This document shows positions 37,153 through 45,635 of a stretch of 64,000 nt of DNA, piece after piece. Under the pieces are notes generated by a model, which did no database searches, was not told the DNA's origin, and saw nothing but the letters and a program-made list of their open reading frames with translations. Position 1 is the stretch's first letter; every line of letters begins with the position of its first letter. Source of the DNA: Rhodovibrio salinarum DSM 9154 (GTDB lineage: Bacteria > Pseudomonadota > Alphaproteobacteria > Kiloniellales > Rhodovibrionaceae); contig NZ_KI911559.1 in assembly GCF_000515255.1 (NCBI RefSeq), positions 1,816,824 through 1,880,823 of the forward strand, given 5' to 3'. The position numbers and the translations under genes were made by a program.

Positions 37153-37773
37153 ATGGGGTCGATGGGCGAGCCCCTCGTGATCGATGAAAAGGAGGCGCAC
37201 GGCGTCGTGGCGAGCTATATCGGGCAGGAAATCATGCCGGTCGGCGTGGTGGTGGAGCGTCGGGCGAGCGATCATCCCTGGCTTGACTACAGCTGGCACG
37301 CGGTCTCCGTGATCCCCAAGGCACCGGCGCTGGATCCCAAGGGCGACTGGCGCGGCCTGGTCGATGACGGTGCGGTCGCGCAATTCCATGCCGGTACGCT
37401 GGATCTCAGCCTGTTCCGGAAGGAGACCGAGGGGTACAAGCTGAACCTTTCGCAGCATCCCCCGCGGCTTTGGGTCGTGCTGCGCCGTGAGACGGAAGGC
37501 GAATGTCCGCACGAGGTGCTACCGTTCCACGTCACCGCCGATCCGATGGAAGCGCAGATCTATCTGGACACCGGCGACGACCTGGTCGATCCGGTGGTGA
37601 TGCCCGATGTTATCGCGGCCTGGATGAAGGACTATGTGGACCGCCATCATGTCGACCGGCCGTTCCATAAACGCAAGCGCACCCCTCACCCGGACAAGCA
37701 GGGCGGGGGCCACGGCTTCGAGCCGACGACTGGCAGCAGACGGGGATCTGGTAAGGCCCCCGGAAGCGGATGA
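37153..37773 (+). CDS. DUF3305 protein, formate dehydrogenase accessory
   Basis: A 206-residue cytoplasmic protein. The DUF3305 core is VGVVVERRASDHPWLDYSWH, then GTLDLSLFRKETEGYKLNLS and PPRLWVVLRRE. The C-terminal tail is basic and low in complexity. The family is found almost only in formate dehydrogenase loci, next to DUF3306 and TorD, but its activity is not established. The ATG at 37153 is my choice; a GTG at 37084 overlapping the kinase stop would add 23 residues. The DUF3306 gene follows after 33 bases. Confidence 0.85.
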   Translation: MGSMGEPLVIDEKEAHGVVASYIGQEIMPVGVVVERRASDHPWLDYSWHAVSVIPKAPALDPKGDWRGLVDDGAVAQFHAGTLDLSLFRKETEGYKLNLSQHPPRLWVVLRRETEGECPHEVLPFHVTADPMEAQIYLDTGDDLVDPVVMPDVIAAWMKDYVDRHHVDRPFHKRKRTPHPDKQGGGHGFEPTTGSRRGSGKAPGSG

Positions 37774-37806
37774 CTGGTGCGGGTGCGAGAGGTGAGGAGG
37801 TCGGCT

Positions 37807-38457
37807 ATGGCGGACAGTCGTGATGAAGGGTTCCTGACCCGTTGGGCGCGCCGTAAGCAGCGCGCCGCCCAGGCACCGGCGGCCAAGCCGGGGGCGCCCG
37901 AAACCCCGGCGGAGCCGGTCCCGAGCGCAACGGAGCGTACCGAGACCGAAGCCGCACGTCAGGAATGGATCGATAGCCTGCCCGAGCCGGAACAGCTGGG
38001 TCCAGAGGACGATTATGCGCAGTTCCTACAGGACGGCGTGCCGGACGAGCTGCGTCAGCGCGCCCTGCGTCGCCTTTGGAGCTCCAATCCGGTGTTCGCC
38101 AACCTGGATGGTCTGAACGACTATGACCTGGACTACACCGACGCGGCGACGGTGGTGGAGAACCTCAAGACCGCTTTCCAGGCCGGTCGCGGTATGGTGA
38201 CCAAGGAGGAGCGGGAAGCCGAAGCGGCCGCCTCTGCCGCCCCTGGTGAGGAACTTGCCGAGGAAGCGACGTCTGCGGAGACCGCAAACGAGCCCTCGGA
38301 CGCGCTTTCGGCAGAGGCGGACACCGCGCCCTCAGAGGAAGACAGCGTTTCGATGGCCGGGGAGGGGGCCCCATCCCCGCGGGAACGCTATCGGCCGAGA
38401 TCAGACGGGCAGAGTCGGGTGAAGGGTGCGGCGGCGCAGCGGCGATGGGGGAGTTAG
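37807..38457 (+). CDS. DUF3306 protein, formate dehydrogenase accessory
   Basis: A 216-residue hydrophilic protein. The N-terminal FLTRWARRKQRAA is the family signature, followed by an acidic core (EDDYAQFLQDGVPDELRQRA, LRRLWSSNPVFANLDGLNDY, DLDYTD). The last third is Glu/Ala-rich and probably disordered. DUF3306 pairs with DUF3305 in formate dehydrogenase operons. The start has a near-perfect GAGGTGAGGAGG 6 bases upstream. About 500 bases without a gene separate it from torD, so it may be on a different transcript from the fdh structural genes. Confidence 0.85.
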   Translation: MADSRDEGFLTRWARRKQRAAQAPAAKPGAPETPAEPVPSATERTETEAARQEWIDSLPEPEQLGPEDDYAQFLQDGVPDELRQRALRRLWSSNPVFANLDGLNDYDLDYTDAATVVENLKTAFQAGRGMVTKEEREAEAAASAAPGEELAEEATSAETANEPSDALSAEADTAPSEEDSVSMAGEGAPSPRERYRPRSDGQSRVKGAAAQRRWGS

Positions 38458-38574
38458 ATATCCCTGCCGTGTATCATGCGTCGTTCTACACATCTCGCTA
38501 GTTGTATGTAGGGACTCGATCCCAGATGACCGGATCGATCTGAATACCAAGTATAATGGTTCCTGACATGATTT

Positions 38575-38589
38575 AGGGTAAGTTACCCT
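38575..38589. promoter_or_regulatory. Palindromic operator candidate for the fdh operon
   Basis: Perfect 7-1-7 inverted repeat AGGGTAA-G-TTACCCT in the AT-rich part of the gap before torD, about 110 bases upstream of a possible promoter. The binding factor is unknown. Confidence 0.45.
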
Positions 38590-38683
38590 TTCTTAAGTAT
38601 ATGAATCTGGACCTTGGAAGTCGGAATTTCTGCCGCTTGCACTTGGCCGTGCGAAACCTTCGCGGATGCAGCATCAGATTTTG

Positions 38684-38714
38684 TTGACACCTTGGGTGAC
38701 AGACGGGCTAATGT
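38684..38714 (+). promoter_or_regulatory. Possible sigma-70-type promoter before torD
   Basis: TTGACA at 38684-38689 and TAATGT at 38709-38714, with a rather long 19-base spacer. It lies about 250 bases upstream of torD and is the best match in the gap. Confidence 0.3.
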
Positions 38715-38961
38715 GTTCTAGAGACGTTCAAAACAAGGTCTGCGACAAGCGGACGCACCAAGCCGGATTCGGGGCGTAGCCTCACCTAAAACCATAACCG
38801 GCTGGAATGAGTTTGCACACGAAGGGCGCCCTGGTTGGGCAGGATGGCGCGCTTCCCTATTGCCTGCTGGCGACGGCACGAGGTGCGCCCGCAGACGATT
38901 GAGAAGTGGCTGAGACGCCTCCCTCACCAGCCAGATCAGGTGCTATGAGGAGGTAAGTGCC

Positions 38962-39570
38962 GTGTCCGACGGCCCGCCCGATTCCGGCAGTCTGGCAGAA
39001 GAAGACCAGCTGCGCGCCAACGTGTATATCTTGTTGGCGCAGTTGCTTGCGCGCGCGCCCCAGGCGGACCTGTTGCAGCAGGTGGCTGGCTTGCAGGGTG
39101 ACGACAGCCCGTTTGGCGAGGCTATGCGCGCGCTCGCGCATCAGGCCCAGCGCGCTACCCCGGATCAGATTGCGGACGAGCACTTCAACCTGTTCATCGG
39201 GGTCGGCGAGAGTGAGCTGGTCCCCTATGGCTCCTATTACCTGACCGGTTTCCTGAACGAAAAGCCGCTTGCCCGGTTGCGGGCCGACATGGCCGAGCTT
39301 GGTATCGCGCGCGCCGACGGCGTGCACGAGAGCGAGGACCACATCGCTGCGCTGTGCGAGATCATGGCCGGCCTGATCACGGGGGCGTTCGGCGATGCGG
39401 CGGATTTGAGCCAGCAACGGCGCTTCTTTCAGCAGCACATCGGGTGCTGGGCTCCGCGTTTCTTCGAAGACCTGGAAGCGGCCGCAGGCGCCGCTTTTTA
39501 CATGCCGGTGGGAAGTATTGGCCGGCTGTTCATGGAGGTCGAGAGCGAGGCCTTCGAGATGGCCGCTTAA
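38962..39570 (+). CDS. TorD-family molybdoenzyme maturation chaperone
   Basis: A 202-residue cytoplasmic chaperone that binds the Tat signal of the formate dehydrogenase large subunit and holds it for cofactor loading. All-helical, with the family motif E-H-F-N-L-F-I-G-V-G-E followed by PYGSYYLTGFLNEKPLARLR, and the ESEDHIAALCEIMAGLI block typical of TorD/DmsD. The start is GTG at 38962, with GAGGAGG 7-8 bases upstream. It precedes the Tat-signal protein and FdhA, in keeping with this role. Confidence 0.9.
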   Translation: MSDGPPDSGSLAEEDQLRANVYILLAQLLARAPQADLLQQVAGLQGDDSPFGEAMRALAHQAQRATPDQIADEHFNLFIGVGESELVPYGSYYLTGFLNEKPLARLRADMAELGIARADGVHESEDHIAALCEIMAGLITGAFGDAADLSQQRRFFQQHIGCWAPRFFEDLEAAAGAAFYMPVGSIGRLFMEVESEAFEMAA

Positions 39571-39685
39571 CGCGGCGGTCCGTCGGCTGTGTCGCGCAGG
39601 AGCGCACGACTTGCCGATGCCCGCGCCCATAGCGCCCACGGGAACCGCCCGTCCGGTCCGGACGCTGGCAAGAGAGGAGAGCACG

Positions 39686-39937
39686 ATGAGCAGGAAGCAG
39701 CACAAGACCGGGGCGGATGCCCAAGCCGATCAGCCTGACGCCGCGCGGCGGAAATTCGTGCGTTCGGCCGGCCTTGGCCTCGGCGCGGCCGGGGCGGCGG
39801 CGGTCTATTTCGGCCGTGGCGGCAGTGACGAAGCGCAAGCCGCACAGCCGGAGAAAGCTGGCGGCCAAGGCAAGACGCAGGCCGGCTATCAGGAAACCGA
39901 CCACGTCCGTCGCTATTACCAGTTGGCGCGGTTCTAG
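39686..39937 (+). CDS. Small twin-arginine signal protein of formate dehydrogenase region
   Basis: An 83-residue protein resembling the small Tat-target proteins found next to formate dehydrogenase genes (TIGR02811 type). It has the twin-arginine motif in AARRKFVRSAGLGLGAAGAA, a hydrophobic stretch, then a short polar tail ending QETDHVRRYYQLARF. The ATG has GAGAGGAGA upstream. It sits between torD and fdhA. Such proteins probably travel with, or anchor, the FdhA complex, but no biochemical role is established. The longer frame starting at 39518 is not the gene. Confidence 0.85.
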   Translation: MSRKQHKTGADAQADQPDAARRKFVRSAGLGLGAAGAAAVYFGRGGSDEAQAAQPEKAGGQGKTQAGYQETDHVRRYYQLARF

Positions 39938-40060
39938 GGCGCTTGGCCGACTAAGTCTCCGGCGTCAGCAGGGCCTGAGCCCCGAACCGGGATTGCAGCC
40001 CCCGCGCCGAGCCATCTGGCCAAGGGTCTGCCAGCAGATCGCAAGTTGAGGAGTCGAGCG

Positions 40061-42937
40061 ATGCTCACCAAGAAATCCAGCGGCACGACCCGCAGCTCCC
40101 GCCTGTCCAAGGCGGCCGTCGGTTTCACCGGCGGGGCGATGGACCGCCGCGCCTTTCTGAAGCGCTCGGGCCTGACCGCCGGCGGTGTGGCTGTCGCCTC
40201 CACCATGGACTTCGGGATGGTGAAGAAGGCGCAGGCGCAGTCCGGCGTGGACCCGAAGGCCAAGATCCAGATCAAGAAGTCGGTCTGCAGTCACTGCTCG
40301 GTCGGTTGCACGGTGATGGCTGAGGTGCAGAACGGCGTCTGGGTCGGGCAGGAGCCCGGCTGGGACAGCCCGTTTAACCTGGGCACGCACTGCGCCAAGG
40401 GCGCGTCGGTCCGCGAGCACGCGCACGGCGAGCGCCGCCTGAAGACTCCGATCAAGATGGAAGGCGGCAAGTGGAAAAAGCTCTCCTGGGAGCAGGCGAT
40501 CGACGAGATCGGCGACAAGCTGCTGCAGATCCGTGAGGAGAGCGGGCCGGACTCGGTCTACTGGCTGGGCTCGGCGAAGCACAACAACGAGCAGTCCTAT
40601 CTGTTCCGCAAGTTCGCCGCCTTCTGGGGCACCAACAACGTCGACCACCAGGCGCGCATCTGCCACTCGACCACGGTCGCGGGCGTAGCCAATACCTGGG
40701 GCTACGGCGCGATGACCAACAGCTACAACGACATCCATAACTCGGCGGCGATCTTCCTGATCGGCGGCAATCCGGCCGAGGCCCACCCGGTGTCGATGCA
40801 GCATCTGCTCAAGGCCAAGGAACAGAACAACGCGCCGCTGATCGTCTGCGACCCGCGCTTCACGCGCACGGCCGCGCACGCCGACGAGTACGTCCGGCTG
40901 CGTCCGGGGACCGACGTCGCGTTGGTCTGGGGTCTCCTGTGGCACGTCTTCCAGAACGGCTGGGAAGACAAGACCTACATCCGCCAGCGTGTCTGGGGCA
41001 TGGACCAGATTCGCGACGAGGTCGCGCAGTGGACCCCGGAAGAGGTGGAGCGCGTTACCGGCGTGCCCGGCAGCCAGCTCGAGCGCGTCGCGCGCACGCT
41101 GGCGAACAACCGGCCGTTCACGATCATCTGGTGCATGGGCGGCACGCAGCACACCAACGGCAACAACAACACCCGCGCCTACTGCATCCTGGGGCTGGCG
41201 TTGGGCGTGATCGGCAAGTCTGGCGGCGGCACCAACATCTTCCGCGGCCACGACAACGTGCAGGGCGCCACCGACCTGGGTGTGCTGTGCCACACCTTGC
41301 CTGGCTACTACGGCCTGTCGGAGGGGGCGTGGAAGCACTGGTCGCGCGTCTGGGACGTCGATTACGACTATCTGCAGGGCCGGTTCCATAACAAGGAGAT
41401 GATGGAATCGCCGGGCGTGCCGGTCTCGCGCTGGTTCGACCTAGCCCTGGAGGATGCCGAGAACATCGAGCAGCCCAATCCGCTGCGCGCGATGATCTTC
41501 GACGGGCACGCGCCGAACAGCCAGACCCGCCTTCCCGACATGAAGAAGGCGATGGAAAAGCTGGATATGCTGGTCGTCATCGACCCCTATCCGACGATGA
41601 CCGCGGTGATGCAGGACCGCACCGAGGGCACGTATCTGCTGCCCGCCTGCACGCAGTTCGAGACCTACGGCTCGGTCACCGCGTCGAACCGCTCGATCCA
41701 GTGGCGCCAGCAGGTCGTCGAGCCGATCTTCGAGAGCAAGCCCGACCAGGAGATCCTGTACCGGATCGCCGAGAAGGTCGGCATAGCCGATCAGCTGTTC
41801 AAGCACATCAAGGTTGAGAACAAGCAGCCGGTCATCGAGGACCTGACCCGCGAGTTCAACCGCGGCATGTGGACGATCGGCTACACCGGCCAGTCGCCGG
41901 AGCGCATGAAACTCCACATGGCCAACCAGCACACCTTCGATAAGACCACGCTGAAGGCCGTCGGCGGCCCGGCGGACGGCGACTACTACGGCATGCCCTG
42001 GCCGGCCTGGGGCACGCCGGAGATGAAGCACCCCGGCACGCCCAACCTGTACGACACCTCCAAGCCGGTGGCCGAGGGCGGCCTGTGCTTCCGCGCCCGC
42101 TTCGGCGTGGAGCGCGACGGGCAGAACCTGCTCGCCGAGGGCTCCTATCCGGTCGGCTCGGAGATTCAGGACGGCTATCCCGAGTTCACGATGGCGATGC
42201 TCAAGAAGCTCGGCTGGGACAAGGATCTGACCGAGGACGAGCGCAGCACGATCGAGAACATCGCGGGCGACAAGACCAACTGGAAGACCGACCTGTCGGG
42301 CGGCATCCAGCGCGTCGCGATCAAGCACGGCTGCGCACCGTTCGGCAACGCCAAGGCGCGCTGCGTGGTCTGGAACTTCCCGGACCCGGTGCCGGCCCAC
42401 CGCGAGCCGCTGTACACCGCGCGGCGCGACCTGGTAGCCGACTACCCGACCTACGAGGACCGGCGGATGTACCGTCTGCCGATCATGTACAAGTCGATCC
42501 AGGCGCAGGACTACTCGCAGGATTTCCCGTTGATCCTGACCTCCGGACGGCTGGTCGAGTACGAGGGCGGCGGCGAGGAAACCCGCTCCAACCCGTGGCT
42601 TGCCGAACTGCAGCAGGACATGTTCATCGAGATCACCGCGTTCGACGCCAACAACCTCGGCGTGCGCGACGGGGCGATGGTCTGGGTGCACTCGCCCGAA
42701 GGCTCGAAGATCAAGGTCAAGGCCATGGTCACCGAACGCGTGGGCCGTGGCGTGGTGTTCATGCCGTTCCACTTCGGCGGCTGGTGGCAGGGCGAGAGCC
42801 TGCGCGACAAGTACCCCAAGGGCACCGATCCGTACGTCCTGGGCGAGGCGTCCAACACGGCGCAGACCTACGGCTACGACTCGGTCACCAACATGCAGGA
42901 AACCAAGGCCACGCTGTGCCGCGTGGCGCCGGCGTAA
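40061..42937 (+). CDS. fdhA: Formate dehydrogenase molybdenum/tungsten subunit, cysteine type
   Basis: Catalytic subunit that oxidises formate to CO2 at a bis-MGD centre, exported by Tat. It is 958 residues. The twin-arginine signal is MDRRAFLKRSGLTAGG (Arg29-Arg30) with cleavage near AQAQS. The [4Fe-4S] ligands are Cys76, Cys79, Cys83 and Cys111 in VCSHCSVGCTV and THCAKG. The metal ligand is Cys201, followed by His202, in ARICHSTTVAGVANTWGYGA; E. coli FdnG has selenocysteine there. C-terminal MGD-binding block: DFPLILTSGRLVEYEGGGEE. GAGGAG lies 8 bases before the ATG at 40061. It partners FdhB and FdhC downstream. Confidence 0.95.
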   Translation: MLTKKSSGTTRSSRLSKAAVGFTGGAMDRRAFLKRSGLTAGGVAVASTMDFGMVKKAQAQSGVDPKAKIQIKKSVCSHCSVGCTVMAEVQNGVWVGQEPGWDSPFNLGTHCAKGASVREHAHGERRLKTPIKMEGGKWKKLSWEQAIDEIGDKLLQIREESGPDSVYWLGSAKHNNEQSYLFRKFAAFWGTNNVDHQARICHSTTVAGVANTWGYGAMTNSYNDIHNSAAIFLIGGNPAEAHPVSMQHLLKAKEQNNAPLIVCDPRFTRTAAHADEYVRLRPGTDVALVWGLLWHVFQNGWEDKTYIRQRVWGMDQIRDEVAQWTPEEVERVTGVPGSQLERVARTLANNRPFTIIWCMGGTQHTNGNNNTRAYCILGLALGVIGKSGGGTNIFRGHDNVQGATDLGVLCHTLPGYYGLSEGAWKHWSRVWDVDYDYLQGRFHNKEMMESPGVPVSRWFDLALEDAENIEQPNPLRAMIFDGHAPNSQTRLPDMKKAMEKLDMLVVIDPYPTMTAVMQDRTEGTYLLPACTQFETYGSVTASNRSIQWRQQVVEPIFESKPDQEILYRIAEKVGIADQLFKHIKVENKQPVIEDLTREFNRGMWTIGYTGQSPERMKLHMANQHTFDKTTLKAVGGPADGDYYGMPWPAWGTPEMKHPGTPNLYDTSKPVAEGGLCFRARFGVERDGQNLLAEGSYPVGSEIQDGYPEFTMAMLKKLGWDKDLTEDERSTIENIAGDKTNWKTDLSGGIQRVAIKHGCAPFGNAKARCVVWNFPDPVPAHREPLYTARRDLVADYPTYEDRRMYRLPIMYKSIQAQDYSQDFPLILTSGRLVEYEGGGEETRSNPWLAELQQDMFIEITAFDANNLGVRDGAMVWVHSPEGSKIKVKAMVTERVGRGVVFMPFHFGGWWQGESLRDKYPKGTDPYVLGEASNTAQTYGYDSVTNMQETKATLCRVAPA

Positions 42938-42990
42938 CGCGCCGGTTGTCACCGCACGCGGCCGACAGCGGACCTAGGGAGTAGAGATCA

Positions 42991-43584
42991 ATGGCACGCA
43001 TGAAATTCCTTTGCGACGCCGAGCGCTGCATCGAGTGCAACGCCTGTGTCACCGCCTGCAAGAACGAGAACGAGGTGCCCTGGGGCGTGAACCGCCGGCG
43101 CGTCGTCACCATCAACGACGGCAAGCCGGGCGAACGCTCGATCTCGGTGGCCTGCATGCACTGTTCGGATGCGCCGTGCATGGCCGTCTGTCCGGTAGAC
43201 TGCTTCTACATGACCGAAGAGGGCGTGGTGCTCTGGTCGAAGGACCTGTGCATCGGCTGTGGCTACTGCTTCTACGCCTGCCCCTTCGGCGCCCCGCAGT
43301 ACCCGCAGGCGGGCAACTTCGGCTCGCGCGGCAAGATGGACAAGTGCACCTTCTGCGCTGGCGGCCCGGAGGAGGACAACTCCGCCGACGAGTTCGCCAA
43401 ATACGGCTCTAACCGCTTGGCCGAGGGCAAGCTGCCGCTGTGCGCGGAGATGTGCTCGACCAAGGCGCTGCTCGCCGGCGACGGCGACACGGTCGCCGAC
43501 ATCTACCGCGAGCGTGTGGTCGCGCGCGGCTTCGGCTCCGGCGCCTGGGGCTGGGGCACGGCCTACGAGCAGAAGGCTGGCTAG
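42991..43584 (+). CDS. fdhB: Formate dehydrogenase iron-sulfur subunit
   Basis: A 197-residue electron-transfer subunit carrying four [4Fe-4S] clusters. The Cys groups are CIECNACVTACKNENEVPWG near the N-terminus, CMHCSDAPCMAVCPVDCFY, CIGCGYCFYACPFGAPQYP, and a later set KCTFCAGG with CAEMCSTKAL. It lacks the C-terminal membrane helix of E. coli FdnH, so it probably docks directly on FdhC. The ATG has GGGAGTAGAG upstream. It is the second structural gene after fdhA, 53 bases away. Confidence 0.93.
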   Translation: MARMKFLCDAERCIECNACVTACKNENEVPWGVNRRRVVTINDGKPGERSISVACMHCSDAPCMAVCPVDCFYMTEEGVVLWSKDLCIGCGYCFYACPFGAPQYPQAGNFGSRGKMDKCTFCAGGPEEDNSADEFAKYGSNRLAEGKLPLCAEMCSTKALLAGDGDTVADIYRERVVARGFGSGAWGWGTAYEQKAG

Positions 43585-43728
43585 ACCGGGAAGGTGTTGG
43601 GCGCCCGCCATGGTCTGGATACGCCCCGCTGGCTCGGGCCAGCGGGGCCGTCCTGCGGGTGGGCGTCGGTGCTATGGCGTTGTCACCCACTCTCCGGCCC
43701 ACGAGATGACGAAAGCCGTATTCAACAG

Positions 43729-43926
43729 ATGATCAGGTCATTCGCCCGTCTGCTGACGCTCGCCATGCTCGGCGGGACCTTGCTGGTTGCGGCCGGCTGC
43801 AAGGAAGCGGAGCAGAACCGCGTGCTGTTCCATGAGCCCGGCGTCTACAAGGGGCAGAAGGACCAGGGAATCAGCGACGAAACCTATCAGGAACTGCGCC
43901 AGCGCGCCCGCCGGCAGGCGGGTTAG
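43729..43926 (+). CDS. Small putative lipoprotein between fdhB and fdhC
   Basis: A 65-residue secreted protein. A basic, hydrophobic signal (MIRSFARLLTLAMLGGTLLV) ends in a lipobox LVAAGC, so Cys24 is likely lipidated. The mature part is short and polar (KEAEQNRVLFHEPGVYKGQK, then ETYQELRQRARRQAG). I do not recognise the family. The frame is open upstream to 43594, but the signal peptide sets the start at 43729. The ribosome binding site is weak, and an 8-codon frame overlaps its start as ATGA. Position inside the fdh cluster suggests a periplasmic role with the complex. Confidence 0.65.
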   Translation: MIRSFARLLTLAMLGGTLLVAAGCKEAEQNRVLFHEPGVYKGQKDQGISDETYQELRQRARRQAG

Positions 43927-44093
43927 GCGCGCACCTGAGGGCAAGCGTCCGCCGGTTGCCGCTTGGTTGAGCGACCTGCGGTTGGTTGGACGCAACGCTG
44001 CCGCATATGACGGGCATATACTGCGGTCTTGCGGGCGTCAGGCGTCCTGCAGATGCGTAAGACCGCCGAATTGAGGTGAGGAACCAGGACACG

Positions 44094-45248
44094 ATGTCCA
44101 GTCAGCGCACGCAGTCGGTCGCGCGCCGGCAAGACGCCGGCGGGTGGTTGTTTCCGCTGCTGGCGACTTTGATCGTCGCCGTCTTTCTGACGCTAGCCGC
44201 GAGTTCGCCCGCGTGGGCGCAGTCCGGCACCGCGGACCCGTCCGTGACCGCGGAACAGCCGACGCGCGGTCAGATCCCCGGCAACGCGTTGGGCGGCACC
44301 AACGACACCGAATTTTGGAAGATGATTCGTCAAGGCCAATCGGGCACGGTGTCGCAGCCGGATAAGAAGCTCGGCGTGCTCGTGGACTCCAGCGGGGAGA
44401 ACTGGCGCGCAATCCTGAACGGTCCGGTGAAGGTCTATGGCGCCTGGCTGATCCTCGGCGTGTTGGCGCTGTTGGCGCTGTTCTATGCCCTGCGCGGACG
44501 TGTTCCGGTGGACGGCGGCTTTTCCGGCAAGACGGTCGAGCGTTTCACCACCCTTGACCGTTTCGCGCACTGGCTGTCGGCGACCTCCTTTGTGATCCTG
44601 GCGTTCACCGGCCTGAACCTCGTTTACGGCAAGTACTTTCTGCTGCCGCTGATCGGCCCGTCCGCTTTCTCCTGGATCACGCAGGCCGGCAAGTACGCGC
44701 ACAACTTCGTCGCCTTCGCCTTCATGGCCGGCGTGATCATGATGTTTCTGCTGTGGGTGCGCTTCAACATCCCGAAGAAGCACGACCTGACCTGGCTGGC
44801 GAAGGGCGGCGGCATCTTCGATTCCAAGGTCCATGCACCCTCCGAGCGGTTCAATGCGGGCCAGAAGGGGGTCTTCTGGCTGGCCTGCCTGGGCGGGCTC
44901 AGCCTGTCGATGTCGGGGATCGCGCTGCTGTTCCCCTTCGAGTTCGGTTTCTTCGGCAAGACCTTTGCCGCGCTGAACGGTCTCGGTCTGGATTTGCCGG
45001 CCCAACTCAGCCCGCTGCAAGAGCAGCAGCTCAATCAGATTTGGCATTCGATCCTGGCGTTCGTGCTGATCGCGGTCATGCTGGCCCACGTCTATATCGG
45101 TTCGGTCGGCATGCAGGGGGCCTTCTCGGCGATGGGCTCCGGCCAGGTCGACGTGAACTGGGCGGAAGAGCACCACAACATGTGGTATGCGCGCTTGGTG
45201 GAGGAAGGCCGGGCGCCGCCGTCCAACCAAATTCATCCGGCCGAGTGA
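44094..45248 (+). CDS. fdhC: Formate dehydrogenase cytochrome b subunit
   Basis: A 384-residue membrane subunit that takes electrons from FdhB to quinone through two b haems. It has an N-terminal signal-like helix (LLATLIVAVFLTLAASSPAW), a periplasmic linker, then four core helices with His ligands: DRFAHWLSATSFVILAFTGL, GKYAHNFVAFAFMAGV, and IWHSILAFVLIAVMLAHVYI. The long N-terminal extension is typical of alphaproteobacterial FdoI-like proteins. The ATG at 44094 follows GAGGTGAGGA by about 12 bases; a GTG at 44076 is an alternative. The 126-residue protein gene begins five bases after the stop. Confidence 0.93.
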   Translation: MSSQRTQSVARRQDAGGWLFPLLATLIVAVFLTLAASSPAWAQSGTADPSVTAEQPTRGQIPGNALGGTNDTEFWKMIRQGQSGTVSQPDKKLGVLVDSSGENWRAILNGPVKVYGAWLILGVLALLALFYALRGRVPVDGGFSGKTVERFTTLDRFAHWLSATSFVILAFTGLNLVYGKYFLLPLIGPSAFSWITQAGKYAHNFVAFAFMAGVIMMFLLWVRFNIPKKHDLTWLAKGGGIFDSKVHAPSERFNAGQKGVFWLACLGGLSLSMSGIALLFPFEFGFFGKTFAALNGLGLDLPAQLSPLQEQQLNQIWHSILAFVLIAVMLAHVYIGSVGMQGAFSAMGSGQVDVNWAEEHHNMWYARLVEEGRAPPSNQIHPAE

Positions 45249-45253
45249 CTGAT

Positions 45254-45634
45254 ATGCCGTGTCCAACCTGCCGTCGCGCCGGCCTTCTCGCCGGCGTGGC
45301 CGCCGCCCTGCTGCTCGCCGTCAGCCTGCCAGCCAGCGCGGCGCTCGACCGGGCAGACCTCGAACAGCGCGTCGAGAAGGCCTTCCAAGCCCGGGTCCTC
45401 AAGATTCGGGAGGGGACGTTGCAGGGCCGCGCGGTTTTGTTCGTCACCATGATGCGCGAGCAGGCCAACTCGAACGCCGCCTTCAAGGTCGATACGCTGG
45501 CCTTCGATCCGGAAACGGGGGCGGCGTTGCGGGGGCGTGTGCCGGACGTGCGCAACGACGCAGCCGTGCCCAAGCGCGAGACCCAGATGATCGATCGGCG
45601 TCCGGACGTGCTGCGCGGACGGCCCTGGCGCTGA
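45254..45634 (+). CDS. Secreted 126-residue protein of the fdh operon
   Basis: Starts with MPCPTCRRAGLLAGVAAALL, a signal peptide (cleavage near ASA-AL). The mature domain (~95 residues) has a helix (DRADLEQRVEKAFQARVLKI) and a beta-rich middle (TLQGRAVLFVTMMREQANSN, AAFKVDTLAFDPETG), then a basic Arg-rich end. There is no Cys in the mature part, so no haem or metal cluster is evident. I do not recognise the family. It is tightly packed: five bases after fdhC and one base before the WD40-cytochrome gene. A GTG at 45246 is another possible start. Confidence 0.7.
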   Translation: MPCPTCRRAGLLAGVAAALLLAVSLPASAALDRADLEQRVEKAFQARVLKIREGTLQGRAVLFVTMMREQANSNAAFKVDTLAFDPETGAALRGRVPDVRNDAAVPKRETQMIDRRPDVLRGRPWR

Positions 45635-45635
45635 G

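Larger units (their letters stand above)
38458..38961. other. Regulatory gap upstream of torD-fdh genes
   Basis: About 500 bases without a convincing gene, with lower GC content from 38460 to 38720. It contains the perfect palindrome at 38575-38589 and a possible promoter at 38684-38714. A 34-codon frame (38844-38948) ends just before the torD ribosome binding site but lacks a proper binding site of its own. Confidence 0.6.

Noticed and set aside
38844-38948. 34-codon frame ending at the torD ribosome binding site
   Set aside because: The stop overlaps the torD Shine-Dalgarno sequence in an interesting way, but its own start has no proper binding site. Kept only as part of the control gap.
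40661-40666. Selenocysteine in FdhA
   Set aside because: The metal-ligand position is encoded as Cys (Cys201), with no in-frame TGA, so no SECIS element was sought further. FdsA also shows Cys.
43706-43732. 8-codon frame overlapping the start of the small fdh lipoprotein as ATGA
   Set aside because: Too short and without a binding site; likely chance.
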